Assembly (NCBI GenBank): GCA_963753185.1
Contig: CAVWBO010000007.1
Coordinates: 1,054,001 to 1,118,000, forward strand
Direction of reading: 5' to 3'
DNA: 64,000 nt
Origin: SZUA-442 sp963753185
Lineage (GTDB): Bacteria > Actinomycetota > Acidimicrobiia > Spongiisociales > UBA5794
Shown here: positions 8,200 through 16,349 of the stretch, piece after piece
Layout: every line of letters starts with the position of its first letter
Numbering within the stretch: the first letter of the stretch is position 1
Translations under genes and position numbers: made by a program
Notes under the pieces: model-generated
Seen by the model: only the letters and a program-made list of their open reading frames with translations
What the model was told of the DNA's origin: nothing
Databases searched by the model: none

Positions 8200-9838
8200 G
8201 ATCGTCGAATTGGTTGTTGAAGCTCTCGGGCAACCAGGTCTCGTCGGTCGAGGAGGAGTGCCGACGATGCCCTCATGCTCCGCGGTTCGCCGCCGGATGT
8301 CTCACATCCGTCGACTTGGTGAAACTCGCTGGGCTCGGCTGCCTTCGCCGGGATTGAACAGGATGCTGTGGGCTGTCTCGGACCGTGCGTCAAGCCGAGC
8401 AGGTCCGCGGAAGTTGCGGGAGGAACATCAGTGCATTGGGATTCGCACGTTCGAGCAGTGTGTACCAGGTCGTCTGGAGGTAGACGGGTGCGAGCTCGAC
8501 GATGTTCCACCACTTGGAAGCCGAACTACGATCCCGAGTTGTAGTTCAGCCGTCGGTCACGGTGGCGACCGCGGCGAATCTCTTCGAGGAGCAGATCATC
8601 GTTGAAGATCCACCCGGTTGCGTTGTTGGAGGCACTCGATCAGGCGGTCGGTGAGATCCCGTCCCTTCGAAGGGCGCCTCGAACAGCGTCGCTTGCAAGC
8701 GCAGCACCGACCGTTGTCGCCGGTCGGATCGAGGAGGTACTCCCACAGTCCGACGTTGTCGACGTGTAGCGACGGATTCGTGGCGAAGTCAGCCGTCGGG
8801 TGCAGAGTCTCGCTTGCCCCCGGCGGTCACCGACGTTCGAGGTCTGCCGGAGCCGACCCGGTACGTCGGCTGCCGTCGTTGACGGGTCGTCACCGAGGAA
8901 ACCGACTCGAAGATGGATGTTCCTCGCAGCCAGCGTTCGATGTGTTGGTGTTCCCCGTCTGGGTGATCATGCGTACGGTACGTCACCGTCGCATGCCGAG
9001 GCGCAGTTGTCTGCTCCAGCGGTGCCGGGCCAGCGTCTGCCTCAGGGGTGCCGAACTCCTGATGACGTGATCGAGACCGAGCGCAATGTTGTGCGGAGTC
9101 CTCTCACTGAAGTTCGTGGTGGTCAGCACATCCCACCGGCCCCAGGGAAGTGTGGACGCCGGCACCGAACCACGGGCAGTCGACCATGCCGAAGTTGCCC
9201 TGCGTCGGACCGCCGCACGGGGCCGGATCATTGCGGGAGGAGGCCGGAGGGCGGTGTCGCGAGGCATTCCTCCTGCCCGTCGCTGAGATCGGCCGGGACC
9301 GAGAACGGAAGCACGCCGCCTGCACCTCGATTACCGCAATTCGGCGGTCGCCGTCGCCGAGATCGCGATCGTGTCGAATGCCGAGCAGTCGGGCGAAAGA
9401 CGTCGGGCATCGCGTAGTCGGGCAGGCGAACCCGCAACAGCGCAGGTCGTCTGCACCGCTTGAGGCTGATTCAGTCCGGATCGGCGCGGCGGGGGTGGCC
9501 GAGTGTCGAGATGGGTACGAAGTCAGCAGGTTCGTCCGGATCCGGGCATGCCGCCCAGTCGGCACCGTCCGTGGGAGCCTGGGTTCCCAGTTCAACGCGG
9601 TGTACTGCTTGATCGCGTCATAGAGGTCCTCATTGCTCGGCGAGGTGTCGTCGAGGAACTCGAGTCCTGCGGCGAGAACCGCAGCATCAGCCGTGGACTG
9701 TGCCTGACGGGTCTCCGCATAGGCGGCGGTTAGGTCGACGGCCGAACGCCGCAAAGCCGAGGAGCATGACCAGCAACAACGGCGAACAGCGGCAGGATCG
9801 CCCCGGACTCCGATCGGGGGTGGGTGTTTGGTGTTCAT
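8200..9838 (-). pseudogene. TadG-like Flp pilus assembly protein, broken by many indels
   Basis: ATG at 9838 opens a TadG-type protein, but its sequence is spread over all three frames. Read in order on the minus strand: MNTKHPPPIGVRG, then AILPLFAVV, then LLVMLLGFAAF, then AVDLTAAYAETRQAQSTADA. Further on come DGADWAACPDPDEPADFVP, RVRLPDYAMPDVF, DTIAISATATAELR, IEVQAA, VLPFSVPADLSDGQEECL and DPAPCGGPTQGNFGMVDCP; near the end, WWNIVELAPVYLQTTWY and HSILFNPGEG. Each piece is coherent and matches the expected TadG layout: one N-terminal helix, AVDLTAAYAE, a cysteine-bearing secreted domain and a VPFSVP-like motif. At least ten frame changes are needed. The downstream boundary is approximate. 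Either the segment carries indel errors or the gene decayed very recently. Confidence 0.7.
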
Positions 9839-10300
9839 GGGCACGTCACCGAGGTCGGCCCGCTCCCGAGTTGGGTGATGGGGCGTTCGATTGCGCATCG
9901 TGACCGTGGAATCGAGCGGTGTCCCGTCGAAGATGGGATCAAGGAATCCGGTGAGGGACTCATACGCCTTGTTGATCTCGACGGTCACGTTCGCCGTGGG
10001 ATCCCCGATCGGATCCGACACGTCGCCGCTGGTCGAGATCACGACGACGGCACCTCCCGACGACAACGTGCGCGCGAGCACACTGGTCTCGATTGCGCGA
10101 CTCGCCGTTGCGTCCCGGAAGTCGACGACGGCTAGCGTGCCACCCTCGCGGGCAGCGTTGCTCGCCTCGATCAGCTGGGCGAACAGCCAACCGGCTTCCA
10201 TGATGCCGAAGACGAGGAGGAGGAACAAAGGCATGACGAGTGCGAACTCGACAAGCGATGCTCCCTGCTCAGTCCGCCGCCCGACGGATGGGAGTCTCAT
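9835..10300 (-). pseudogene. TadE-like pilus assembly protein with a one-base frameshift near its end
   Basis: TadE family: after a short basic N-terminus (MRLPSVGRRTEQG) comes the TadE signature ASLVEFALVMPLFLLLVFGIM, a single helix that enters the membrane, and a secreted domain of about 100 residues ending STVTMR. In the given sequence the frame runs on into TadG without a stop. Deleting one base at about 9891 restores IERPITQLGSGPTSVTCP and a TGA that overlaps the TadG start as ATGA, exactly the coupling expected. Ribosome site AAGGAAGG precedes the ATG. The start overlaps the end of the sigma gene by about 32 bases. The protein would be a minor pilin of a Tad/Flp system, but no CpaF/TadBC genes are in the window. 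Confidence 0.75.
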
Positions 10301-10868
10301 GATCTGGATGCCTTCCTTGCATTTCTATGCGTTCGTACTGGGTCTGGAGGTGGGCACGAGCACGGTGGCAAGCGACTCTGGTGGTCGCTGCGCTCGTACC
10401 GACACGCTCCCCTATGGATCGGTAATCAAGTCCTAGCACCTCGCGGAGCCACAGGAGCTCCTGGTCCCGGAGGGAGAGTTGTTGGATGGCAAACCTGATC
10501 GTGGCGTGCTCCTCGCTGAGGATAGCGAGCTCGTCCGGTTGCGAAGGTGCGGGGCTGATCGGTTCCATGACAGCCATGCGGGGCTTCGCCCGCCAGAAGT
10601 CCCTGAGGCGGTTTCGGGCGATCGACCACATCCATGCGTCGTATCGGTTGACCGAGCGCAGGCTCGGCAGCCCCGAGATGATGGACTCGACCGCATCTGC
10701 GGCGAGGTCTTCGGCGTGGTCGACCTGGACGCCCGTGTACCGGTAGAACGTCACGATCCGGCGAAAGGCGGCCGCACCGAGGGCACCGATGGCCGTGTGA
10801 TCACCGGCTCGAGCCGCGGCGACCGTGATCTCCGAGATGTCATGCGGGAGTGGCTGCGTGTTGGTCAT
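10269..10868 (-). CDS. ECF-type RNA polymerase sigma factor
   Basis: 199 residues. Region 2 is visible at YRYTGVQVDHAEDLAADAVE and the DNA-melting stretch around YDAWMWSIARNRLRDFWR. Region 4 is the helix-turn-helix QLSLRDQELLWLREVLGLDY followed by RSIGERVGTSAATTRVACHRARAHL. ATG at 10868 overlaps the stop of the upstream membrane protein gene as ATGA; the frame stays open further upstream only as the shadow of that gene's repeats. The next genes are TadE/TadG, so the sigma factor may control the pilus genes or an envelope response. No zinc-type anti-sigma lies next to it; the upstream membrane protein is the candidate partner. Confidence 0.85.
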   Translation of the reverse strand: MTNTQPLPHDISEITVAAARAGDHTAIGALGAAAFRRIVTFYRYTGVQVDHAEDLAADAVESIISGLPSLRSVNRYDAWMWSIARNRLRDFWRAKPRMAVMEPISPAPSQPDELAILSEEHATIRFAIQQLSLRDQELLWLREVLGLDYRSIGERVGTSAATTRVACHRARAHLQTQYERIEMQGRHPDHETPIRRAAD

Positions 10869-11611
10869 TGGTTGCGTCCGTGTCCGCTTCTGGAATTCGA
10901 AGCCTCGTCGCGACCCGGCGGGACGGAGGTGTCGTCCTGACCCGGCGGGACGAAGGTGTCGTCCTGGCCGGGCGGGATGAACGTGTCGTCCTGGCCGGGC
11001 GGGGTGAAGGTGTCGTCCTGGCCCGGTGCAACTCCTCCGAGTCCGGGAGGTGTCCAATCGGGATCGAGCCCGGGTGGTCGGACGATCGCGATGAGTTGGT
11101 CGATGGCCTGCTCGAGTTGGACGGAGGCGGCGAGATCGGTGGTGCCGACTGCGATGCTCGACGACAGGTCGGCGATGGTGTCGATGATCGCCGAGACCGC
11201 CGGATCCTGGTCGACATCTGTTGCCATGGCGTAGGTGACCGCCGCCAAGCCCTCCGAGGACCCGATCCGAGCGAGTGCCCTGATGGCGATGTTCGTGGCA
11301 GGCTCCGGCAACACGACCGGCGTCGAGGCTGGGGCATCGGGGGTCGTCGGTGACGCGTCGAACGTCGGTGTGACGGGCGACGGTGTCGCAAGATTTGCGG
11401 CGAGGACGCCGGTGCCGACAAGGCCTACCAAGACGACGCCGACGAGTCCCACGAGAGCCTTGAGCTGAGGGGCACCGAGGCTGGATGTGACTGGTCGGGC
11501 GTCGTCTTGGTAGGCGCTGCCGACACGTTGAACCAGACCATCATCGATGGCCTCTTCGAGGGACTGCGCGTATACACGCAGCGCCTCAACGGCGTCGTGT
11601 CGGTGCCCCAT
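10865..11611 (-). CDS. Single-pass membrane protein with C-terminal PPGQDDTF repeats, candidate anti-sigma partner
   Basis: 248 residues. A cytoplasmic N-terminus of about 50 residues (RHDAVEALRVYAQSLEEAID...) resembles the small sigma-binding head of membrane anti-sigma factors. One transmembrane helix follows (ALVGLVGVVLVGLVGTGVLAAN), then a Thr/Pro-rich linker, a helical domain of about 90 residues, and a tail of four to five copies of the octapeptide PPGQDDTF and variants. It lies immediately upstream of, and overlaps (ATGA), the ECF sigma gene, so the two are co-translated. I do not recognise a named family. The anti-sigma role is inference from topology and operon position; the reverse order (anti-sigma before sigma) is less common. 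Confidence 0.7.
   Translation of the reverse strand: MGHRHDAVEALRVYAQSLEEAIDDGLVQRVGSAYQDDARPVTSSLGAPQLKALVGLVGVVLVGLVGTGVLAANLATPSPVTPTFDASPTTPDAPASTPVVLPEPATNIAIRALARIGSSEGLAAVTYAMATDVDQDPAVSAIIDTIADLSSSIAVGTTDLAASVQLEQAIDQLIAIVRPPGLDPDWTPPGLGGVAPGQDDTFTPPGQDDTFIPPGQDDTFVPPGQDDTSVPPGRDEASNSRSGHGRNQ
10912..11036. repeat. 24-bp tandem repeats encoding PPGQDDTF
   Basis: Four to five in-frame copies of a 24-bp unit (plus-strand core GTCGTCCTGGCCGGGCGGG) coding for an eight-residue proline/aspartate repeat at the C-terminus of the membrane protein. Copies differ by a few bases. Length variation by slippage is likely. Boundaries are approximate. Confidence 0.75.
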
Positions 11612-11726
11612 GTACCCCTTCCAGACGAACCCGGCCCGTCATTGTTACGTCTATTGTCGTCCACCTCATCGGATGTTTGGATGGAAACCTCATGTCTCGT
11701 GCGAGATCGTCGAAACTGGAGCCATG

Positions 11727-12146
11727 ATGAACCCAAGGATCCTTGCGATCATCGTTGCCGGCTGTGTGGTGACGGCGGCGTGCACGGCCAGTGTCCTGAC
11801 CCTGGAGACCGGGACCTGTTTCGATGATCCGGAGTCCTTCGAGGAGGTCACCGACGTGCCGGTCGTGGACTGTTCCGAGCCCCACGACAATGAGGTGATC
11901 GGCTCCTTCGACCTCCCAGCTGGTGGATATCCCGGTGACGCCGTCGTTGCATCGCGGGCCGAGGAAGGGTGCCTCGTGCGGTTCGAGCCGTACGTGGGCA
12001 TCGACTTCCCGAGCAGCATCTACGACCTCGGTTGGTTCACACCGACGAGTGAGTCGTGGGACGTCGGGGACCGCGAGGTGATCTGCTTCGTCTACGACGT
12101 GACATTTGCGAAGATCACCGGATCCGTGGCGGGCAGCGCTGCGTGA
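11727..12146 (+). CDS. Septum-formation family lipoprotein
   Basis: 139 residues. The N-terminus is signal-like with a possible lipobox (ILAIIVAGCVVTAAC). The exported domain has conserved cysteines and the pattern VPVVDCSEPHDNEV, followed by GCLVRFEPYVG and VGDREVICFVYD. This matches the actinobacterial 'septum formation' family (also found fused to DUF4190 proteins) as I remember it. Two adjacent ATGs exist; the second (11727) has better spacing from GGAG and is chosen. It is transcribed divergently from the repeat membrane protein (116 bases between starts). Molecular function of the family is not established. Confidence 0.75.
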   Translation: MNPRILAIIVAGCVVTAACTASVLTLETGTCFDDPESFEEVTDVPVVDCSEPHDNEVIGSFDLPAGGYPGDAVVASRAEEGCLVRFEPYVGIDFPSSIYDLGWFTPTSESWDVGDREVICFVYDVTFAKITGSVAGSAA

Positions 12147-12153
12147 GGTCCGG

Positions 12154-12182
12154 ACCGATCCGGTTCCGATCACCTGATCGGT
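12154..12182. terminator. Weak hairpin between convergent genes
   Basis: Inverted repeats ACCGATC ... GATCGGT, with a tighter inner hairpin CCGATC-ACCT-GATCGG, in the 55-bp gap between the lipoprotein gene and the convergent small protein gene. No T-run. Could act as a bidirectional terminator. Confidence 0.3.
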
Positions 12183-12201
12183 TGGCGCACAGGTCCACGC
12201 C

Positions 12202-12396
12202 CTACCAGCGCTCGACATCTTCATCTTCATCATCATCCACCGTCGCCGCGGCGGCTACGAATGCCGTTGCGTGTCGAACGCACAGCGCCCTGTCGCGAGC
12301 ATCGAACGTCAATGCGGGTCGGTTGCACCGCACACAGACCTGTCGGTATATCGGTGGTCTCTTTTCCACTCGACCATCGTCGGCGATCAGCGGCAT
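12202..12396 (-). CDS. Small zinc-ribbon-like protein
   Basis: 64 residues, not recognised. It contains CVRCNRPALTFDARDRALCVRHA: a CxxC pair and a C-x2-H pair about 16 residues apart, a plausible zinc-binding unit, followed by an alanine stretch and a very acidic end (DDDEDEDVE). The cysteine/histidine spacing argues that it is a real gene, although no clear ribosome site precedes the ATG. It converges on the septum-formation lipoprotein. Function unknown. Confidence 0.5.
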   Translation of the reverse strand: MPLIADDGRVEKRPPIYRQVCVRCNRPALTFDARDRALCVRHATAFVAAAATVDDDEDEDVERW

Positions 12397-12459
12397 CCGG
12401 TACAGACACAGATCGTGAGCGATTCACTGACTAGTCAGACCCCGAGCGGCCGCTGCGGA

Positions 12460-13551
12460 TCATCGAACGAGGATCGGTACCAGCCGCTCCGCGTCGGTGA
12501 GTCCCCCGTGGTACCCGACGAGCCGGTCGTTCATGTAGCGGGCGAACACGGCCCAGCCGGGATCCGGAAACAGTACGCCGTCTGGCAGGCGGTCGATGAA
12601 GCGGGGATCAACGGGATCGGGGCCCCAGAACGCCCCGAGGTCATCGCTGGGGATCCACGTTCCAGGGACGCGCTCGAGGATGCGGCTCGGATCACCGGCG
12701 ACGAAGAGGGCGCGTGAATCGCCGTAGAGGTGGAGTCCGTCTTCTTCGGCCTCCGTCAATCGGACGCGTCGGTCCGGCGCGATGTCCGTATGGCCATGGT
12801 CCGCAGTACCGACCATGGCGACACCCGGGCTGAGTGAGGTGCACAGGCGGCCCCAGATCATGTCTGCGAGCGACAGGGCCTCGGCGTACTCACGGCTCGC
12901 CTGGCCATGCATGTGCGCGGCGAGGTCGACGAACGGCACATAGAGGAACACGAACCTGCCGGGATGGGACGCGACATCGCTCGTCACCGACACAGCTTCG
13001 TCGAGCGAGTAGTACCCCTCGAATCGTGCGCCGCCGTAGAGGACCTTGGTGAGCGGCGTGTCGGCGAAGTTGCCTGGTTGCACGACGATGGGTTCGAGGC
13101 CTGCGCTCGAAAGCCTCTTCCACAGGTTCGGGCCTGGGAGGAACGTCCGAAGCGGCACGCCGACGTCGGCACCCCATGCGGTGCGCATGTGGATGGTGTT
13201 CAGTGTGGTGCCGAGCTCCGGGACACGGAGGGCATGGGCGAGGAGGCCGTGCCCTGCAGGTGACACGCCGGTGGCGATCGTGGCGAGGCTCACGGTCGTG
13301 GTCGTGGGGAAGGGTGCGTCGATCGACCCGACGAAGGAGCGGGCCATCTCCCTCACTTCTCTGCGATCGAGTTGGTCGGCGCCGAGACCGTCGAAGAGGA
13401 CCATGACGAACGTTGTCGCCTCTGGGATCGACGTGGCGACATCGTGCTCGAGTCCGACACTCGGAGCCGTTCCGCCCAACCTCCGTTCGATGTCTGCGAC
13501 CAGGTTCACGAGCCCCATGCCCGTCTGATTCGGTGGGGTGGGAGCAGCCAT
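12460..13551 (-). CDS. Alkaline phosphatase superfamily phosphodiesterase/nucleotide pyrophosphatase
   Basis: 363 residues of the type I phosphodiesterase/nucleotide pyrophosphatase fold. Metal-ligand and nucleophile motifs are visible: LFDGLG (Asp about 54), the threonine nucleophile in PFPTTTTVSLATIATG (about 83-86), a D-x3-H pair (DLAAH, about 209-213) and DHGHTD (about 251-256). No signal peptide, so probably cytoplasmic, like related actinobacterial enzymes of unknown substrate. It is transcribed away from the nuo operon; the starts are about 135 bases apart, so the two promoters share one intergenic region. Confidence 0.88.
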   Translation of the reverse strand: MAAPTPPNQTGMGLVNLVADIERRLGGTAPSVGLEHDVATSIPEATTFVMVLFDGLGADQLDRREVREMARSFVGSIDAPFPTTTTVSLATIATGVSPAGHGLLAHALRVPELGTTLNTIHMRTAWGADVGVPLRTFLPGPNLWKRLSSAGLEPIVVQPGNFADTPLTKVLYGGARFEGYYSLDEAVSVTSDVASHPGRFVFLYVPFVDLAAHMHGQASREYAEALSLADMIWGRLCTSLSPGVAMVGTADHGHTDIAPDRRVRLTEAEEDGLHLYGDSRALFVAGDPSRILERVPGTWIPSDDLGAFWGPDPVDPRFIDRLPDGVLFPDPGWAVFARYMNDRLVGYHGGLTDAERLVPILVR

Positions 13552-13605
13552 GGGAGCACCGTACAGTGCCCCCGAAGCTGACGAGAGGTCCCACCGGCCG
13601 ATGAA

Positions 13606-13636
13606 TTGGGTGTGGCGCCATCACTCCCGTTACAAT
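13606..13636 (+). promoter_or_regulatory. Promoter candidate of the nuoA-N operon
   Basis: TTGGGT, 19-bp spacer, TACAAT, about 50 bases before the nuoA GTG. Its position supports the internal GTG rather than the more upstream in-frame GTG as the nuoA start. Visual match only. Confidence 0.4.
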
Positions 13637-13686
13637 CCGCCCCCGTTGGCGACCGTACGGTCGATTCACGGCTCGAAGGGTTCGGG

Positions 13687-14070
13687 GTGCTCAACCAGTA
13701 CTACGGCGACTACATCACGGTCGCGGTGTTCGTCACGATGGGCGCAGTCCTCGTCGCTGGTGCCATCGGCGCGAACAAGCTGCTCTCGCCGAAGGCCCCG
13801 GGCGGCCTCAAGGATGTCCCCTACGAATCCGGCATCGAACCCATCGGCGGCGGGTGGAACCAGAGCCACATCCGGTATTACATCTTCGCCCTCCTCTTCC
13901 TCATCTTCGACGTCGAGGCCGTGTTCATCTTCCCGTGGGCGATCCAGCTCGAATCGTTCTCGGCTGCCGGGGGCGGATTGCAGGCCCTGGTGGTCATGTT
14001 CCTCTTCATCGCGACCTTGCTCGAGGGTCTGTTGTACGCGATCCGGAAGGGCGTCCTGAAATGGGAGTGA
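13687..14070 (+). CDS. nuoA: NADH-quinone oxidoreductase subunit A (NuoA)
   Basis: 127 residues with three transmembrane helices and the family motif YESGIEPIGGGW followed by RYYIFALLFLIFDVEAVFIFPW, where the conserved acidic residues near the quinone tunnel lie. GTG at 13687 is preceded by GAAGGG and gives the usual length; the open frame upstream is not needed. First gene of the eleven-gene operon nuoABCDHIJKLMN. Its end overlaps nuoB by ten bases. Confidence 0.95.
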   Translation: MLNQYYGDYITVAVFVTMGAVLVAGAIGANKLLSPKAPGGLKDVPYESGIEPIGGGWNQSHIRYYIFALLFLIFDVEAVFIFPWAIQLESFSAAGGGLQALVVMFLFIATLLEGLLYAIRKGVLKWE

Positions 14071-14558
14071 TCGACAAGTTCGGCGCTCCAAAGCCGCTCA
14101 GCTGGCTTCTCAACTGGTCACGGAAGTACTCGCTGTGGTACTTCCAATTCGGCCTCGCGTGCTGCGCCATCGAGGTGATGGCAGTCTCTGGGCCACGCTA
14201 CGACTTCATGCGGTTCGGAATCGTGCCACTGCCGGCGTCCCCGAGGCAGGCCGACCTCATGGTCGTCGCAGGCACCGTGACCGACAAGATGGCGCCTGCG
14301 ATCAAGCGCCTCTACGACCAGATGCCGGAGCCGAAGTACGTCATCTCGATGGGATCGTGCTCGAACACGGGAGGCCCGTACTGGGATTCGTACTCCGTCA
14401 CGAAGGGCGTCGACCAGATCATCCCTGTCGATGTCTACGTGCCGGGTTGCCCTCCACGGCCGGAGGCTCTCCTCGAGGGCATCGTGATGCTCCAGGATCG
14501 GATCATGAACGAGGACGTACGCAAGAAGTGGAGCGGGGTCGATGAGCGACGCGCCTGA
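14061..14558 (+). CDS. nuoB: NADH-quinone oxidoreductase subunit B (NuoB)
   Basis: 165-residue Fe-S subunit carrying cluster N2, the last electron carrier before quinone. Ligands are visible in CCAIEVM (tandem cysteines), GSCSNTGGPYWDSYSV and VPGCPPRPEALL. It docks on NuoCD and the membrane arm. ATG at 14061 lies inside the end of nuoA; an in-frame GTG two codons later is an alternative. Confidence 0.96.
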   Translation: MGVIDKFGAPKPLSWLLNWSRKYSLWYFQFGLACCAIEVMAVSGPRYDFMRFGIVPLPASPRQADLMVVAGTVTDKMAPAIKRLYDQMPEPKYVISMGSCSNTGGPYWDSYSVTKGVDQIIPVDVYVPGCPPRPEALLEGIVMLQDRIMNEDVRKKWSGVDERRA

Positions 14559-15168
14559 CACTGTGGCCGTCGAGGACGGTGTGGCGGAGGTGGATTCCCT
14601 CGATGCCTTCGCGTCGTCGCTGGCCGAGCGGCTCGGGGCGACGGGCTATGTCGTTGAGTTCGACACGGTCCGCATCCACGTCGAGCCGGATCGATGGGTC
14701 GAGACGGTCGTTGCAGCCAACGAGGAACTGCCCTTCTTCTCCTGGCTATCCGCCATCGATTGGTCGAAGGAGACCGAGGTCGGTGACCCTGTCGCGGACG
14801 TCGAGAACCTCGAGGAGCGATTCGAGATCCTGTGTCGCTTGTCCTCGGTCGAGACCGCAGACGGCGCGATCCTCGTGACCTCGATCGGCAAGGATGAGCC
14901 CTCGATCGCTTCGCTCACCCCGCACTTGCCGGGTGCGGCATGGCACGAGCGCGAGGCCCACGAGATGTTCGGCATCGACTTTCCCGGGAACGTCAACCTC
15001 GCACCCTTGTACCTACCAGACGACTTCATCGGTCACCCCCTCCTCAAGTCCTACCCGCTCCTCGCACGCGAGGTCAAGCCGTGGCCAGGCGACGTCGACG
15101 TGGAGGGAATGCCGGGATCCGATGACGATGAAGGCGGCGCGACCAACGCTGCGGACGGTGACGCATGA
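14542..15168 (+). CDS. nuoC: NADH-quinone oxidoreductase subunit C (NuoC)
   Basis: 208 residues, the 30-kDa subunit. The C-terminal signature HEREAHEMFGIDFPGNVNLAPLYLPDDF is intact, and the N-terminal domain has the usual alpha/beta layout. It ends in an acidic tail. Overlaps nuoB by 17 bases and nuoD by 4 (ATGA). NuoC and NuoD are separate genes, unlike the NuoCD fusion of E. coli. Confidence 0.95.
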   Translation: MSDAPDTVAVEDGVAEVDSLDAFASSLAERLGATGYVVEFDTVRIHVEPDRWVETVVAANEELPFFSWLSAIDWSKETEVGDPVADVENLEERFEILCRLSSVETADGAILVTSIGKDEPSIASLTPHLPGAAWHEREAHEMFGIDFPGNVNLAPLYLPDDFIGHPLLKSYPLLAREVKPWPGDVDVEGMPGSDDDEGGATNAADGDA

Positions 15169-16349
15169 CCTCCATGGAGATGATGCACCGATCCGAGGCA
15201 GCGGTATCCGTCGAGATCCAGACGCCGGACATGACGCTCAACATCGGACCGCAGCACCCGTCGACCCACGGTGTGCTGAGGCTCGTCGCGAAGGTCGATG
15301 GCGAACGGGTCCAGGAGGTCGAACCCGTCATCGGCTACATGCATCGCGGATACGAGAAGCTCACCGAGGTCCGCACCTACGCGCAGATCACCACCCTGGT
15401 CAATCGCATCGACTGGGTCTCGGGCTTTGCAAACGAGGTCCCGTTCATCCAGGGGGTCGAACGCCTGATGGGCATCGAGGTCCCCGAGCGGGCGCAGTGG
15501 ATCCGACTCATCCTCTCCGAGCTCGCACGAATCTCCTCCCACCTCGTGTTCATGTCCTCCTATCCGCTCGAGCTCGGCGCGACCACGCCCCTCATGCATG
15601 CACTGCGTGAGCGTGAATACATCCTCGAGCTCATCGAGGAGACCACGGGTGGGCGCTTCCACCCGAACTTCAACCGCGTCGGTGGCGTCAAGCCCGTGTA
15701 CGGGGGAGGGTCGGTCACCAAGAAGCAGTCGATGGACCTTCCGAGCGGCTTCTTCGATCGTACGCGTGAGGCGATGGACCGTATGGATCGGATCTGCGAT
15801 GACATCGACCAGCTCGTCACGGGCAACGAGTTCTTCAAGATGCGCACGGTGGGTGTCGGCATCATCCCCAAGGACAAGGCCGTCGCGTACGGGCTGTCTG
15901 GCCCGAACCTGCGTGCGTCGGGGATCGGGTACGACCTGCGGAAGGCCGAGCCGTACCTGACCTACGACAAGGTCGAGTTCGATGTTCCCGTCGGAAAGGA
16001 CGGTGACTGCTTCGACCGTTACGTCGTGCGTCTCGAGGAGATCAGGCAGTCGGCGCGGATCGTGCGCCAGGCGATCGAGCAGATCCCCTCCGGGCCCCTC
16101 CAGACCAAGGTGCCTCGCGTCCTGAAGCCACCGAGGGGCCAGGTCTACTCGCGTGCGGAGAACCCGAAGGGCGAGTTCGGCTACTTCATCGTGTCAGAGG
16201 GAGGCAAGATCCCGTACCGGGTGAAGATCCGTTCGACCTCGTTCTCGAACCTTTCGATCCTCCCGTGGGTCCTTCCCGGCCAGCTCCTTCCCGACCTGGT
16301 TGCGATCATGGGCTCGCTCGACTTCGTGCTCGGGGACGTCGACCGATGA
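15165..16349 (+). CDS. nuoD: NADH-quinone oxidoreductase subunit D (NuoD)
   Basis: 394 residues, the 49-kDa subunit lining the quinone pocket and derived from the hydrogenase large subunit. The conserved N-terminal loop NIGPQHPSTHGVLR holds the quinone-site histidines. GYMHRGYEKL and the ending SLDFVLGDVDR are typical. The next gene is nuoH: nuoE, nuoF and nuoG, which would encode the NADH-oxidising module, are absent from this position. The mitochondrial homologue is methylated on an arginine by NDUFAF7, whose family member lies at 24.4 kb. Confidence 0.96.
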   Translation: MTSMEMMHRSEAAVSVEIQTPDMTLNIGPQHPSTHGVLRLVAKVDGERVQEVEPVIGYMHRGYEKLTEVRTYAQITTLVNRIDWVSGFANEVPFIQGVERLMGIEVPERAQWIRLILSELARISSHLVFMSSYPLELGATTPLMHALREREYILELIEETTGGRFHPNFNRVGGVKPVYGGGSVTKKQSMDLPSGFFDRTREAMDRMDRICDDIDQLVTGNEFFKMRTVGVGIIPKDKAVAYGLSGPNLRASGIGYDLRKAEPYLTYDKVEFDVPVGKDGDCFDRYVVRLEEIRQSARIVRQAIEQIPSGPLQTKVPRVLKPPRGQVYSRAENPKGEFGYFIVSEGGKIPYRVKIRSTSFSNLSILPWVLPGQLLPDLVAIMGSLDFVLGDVDR

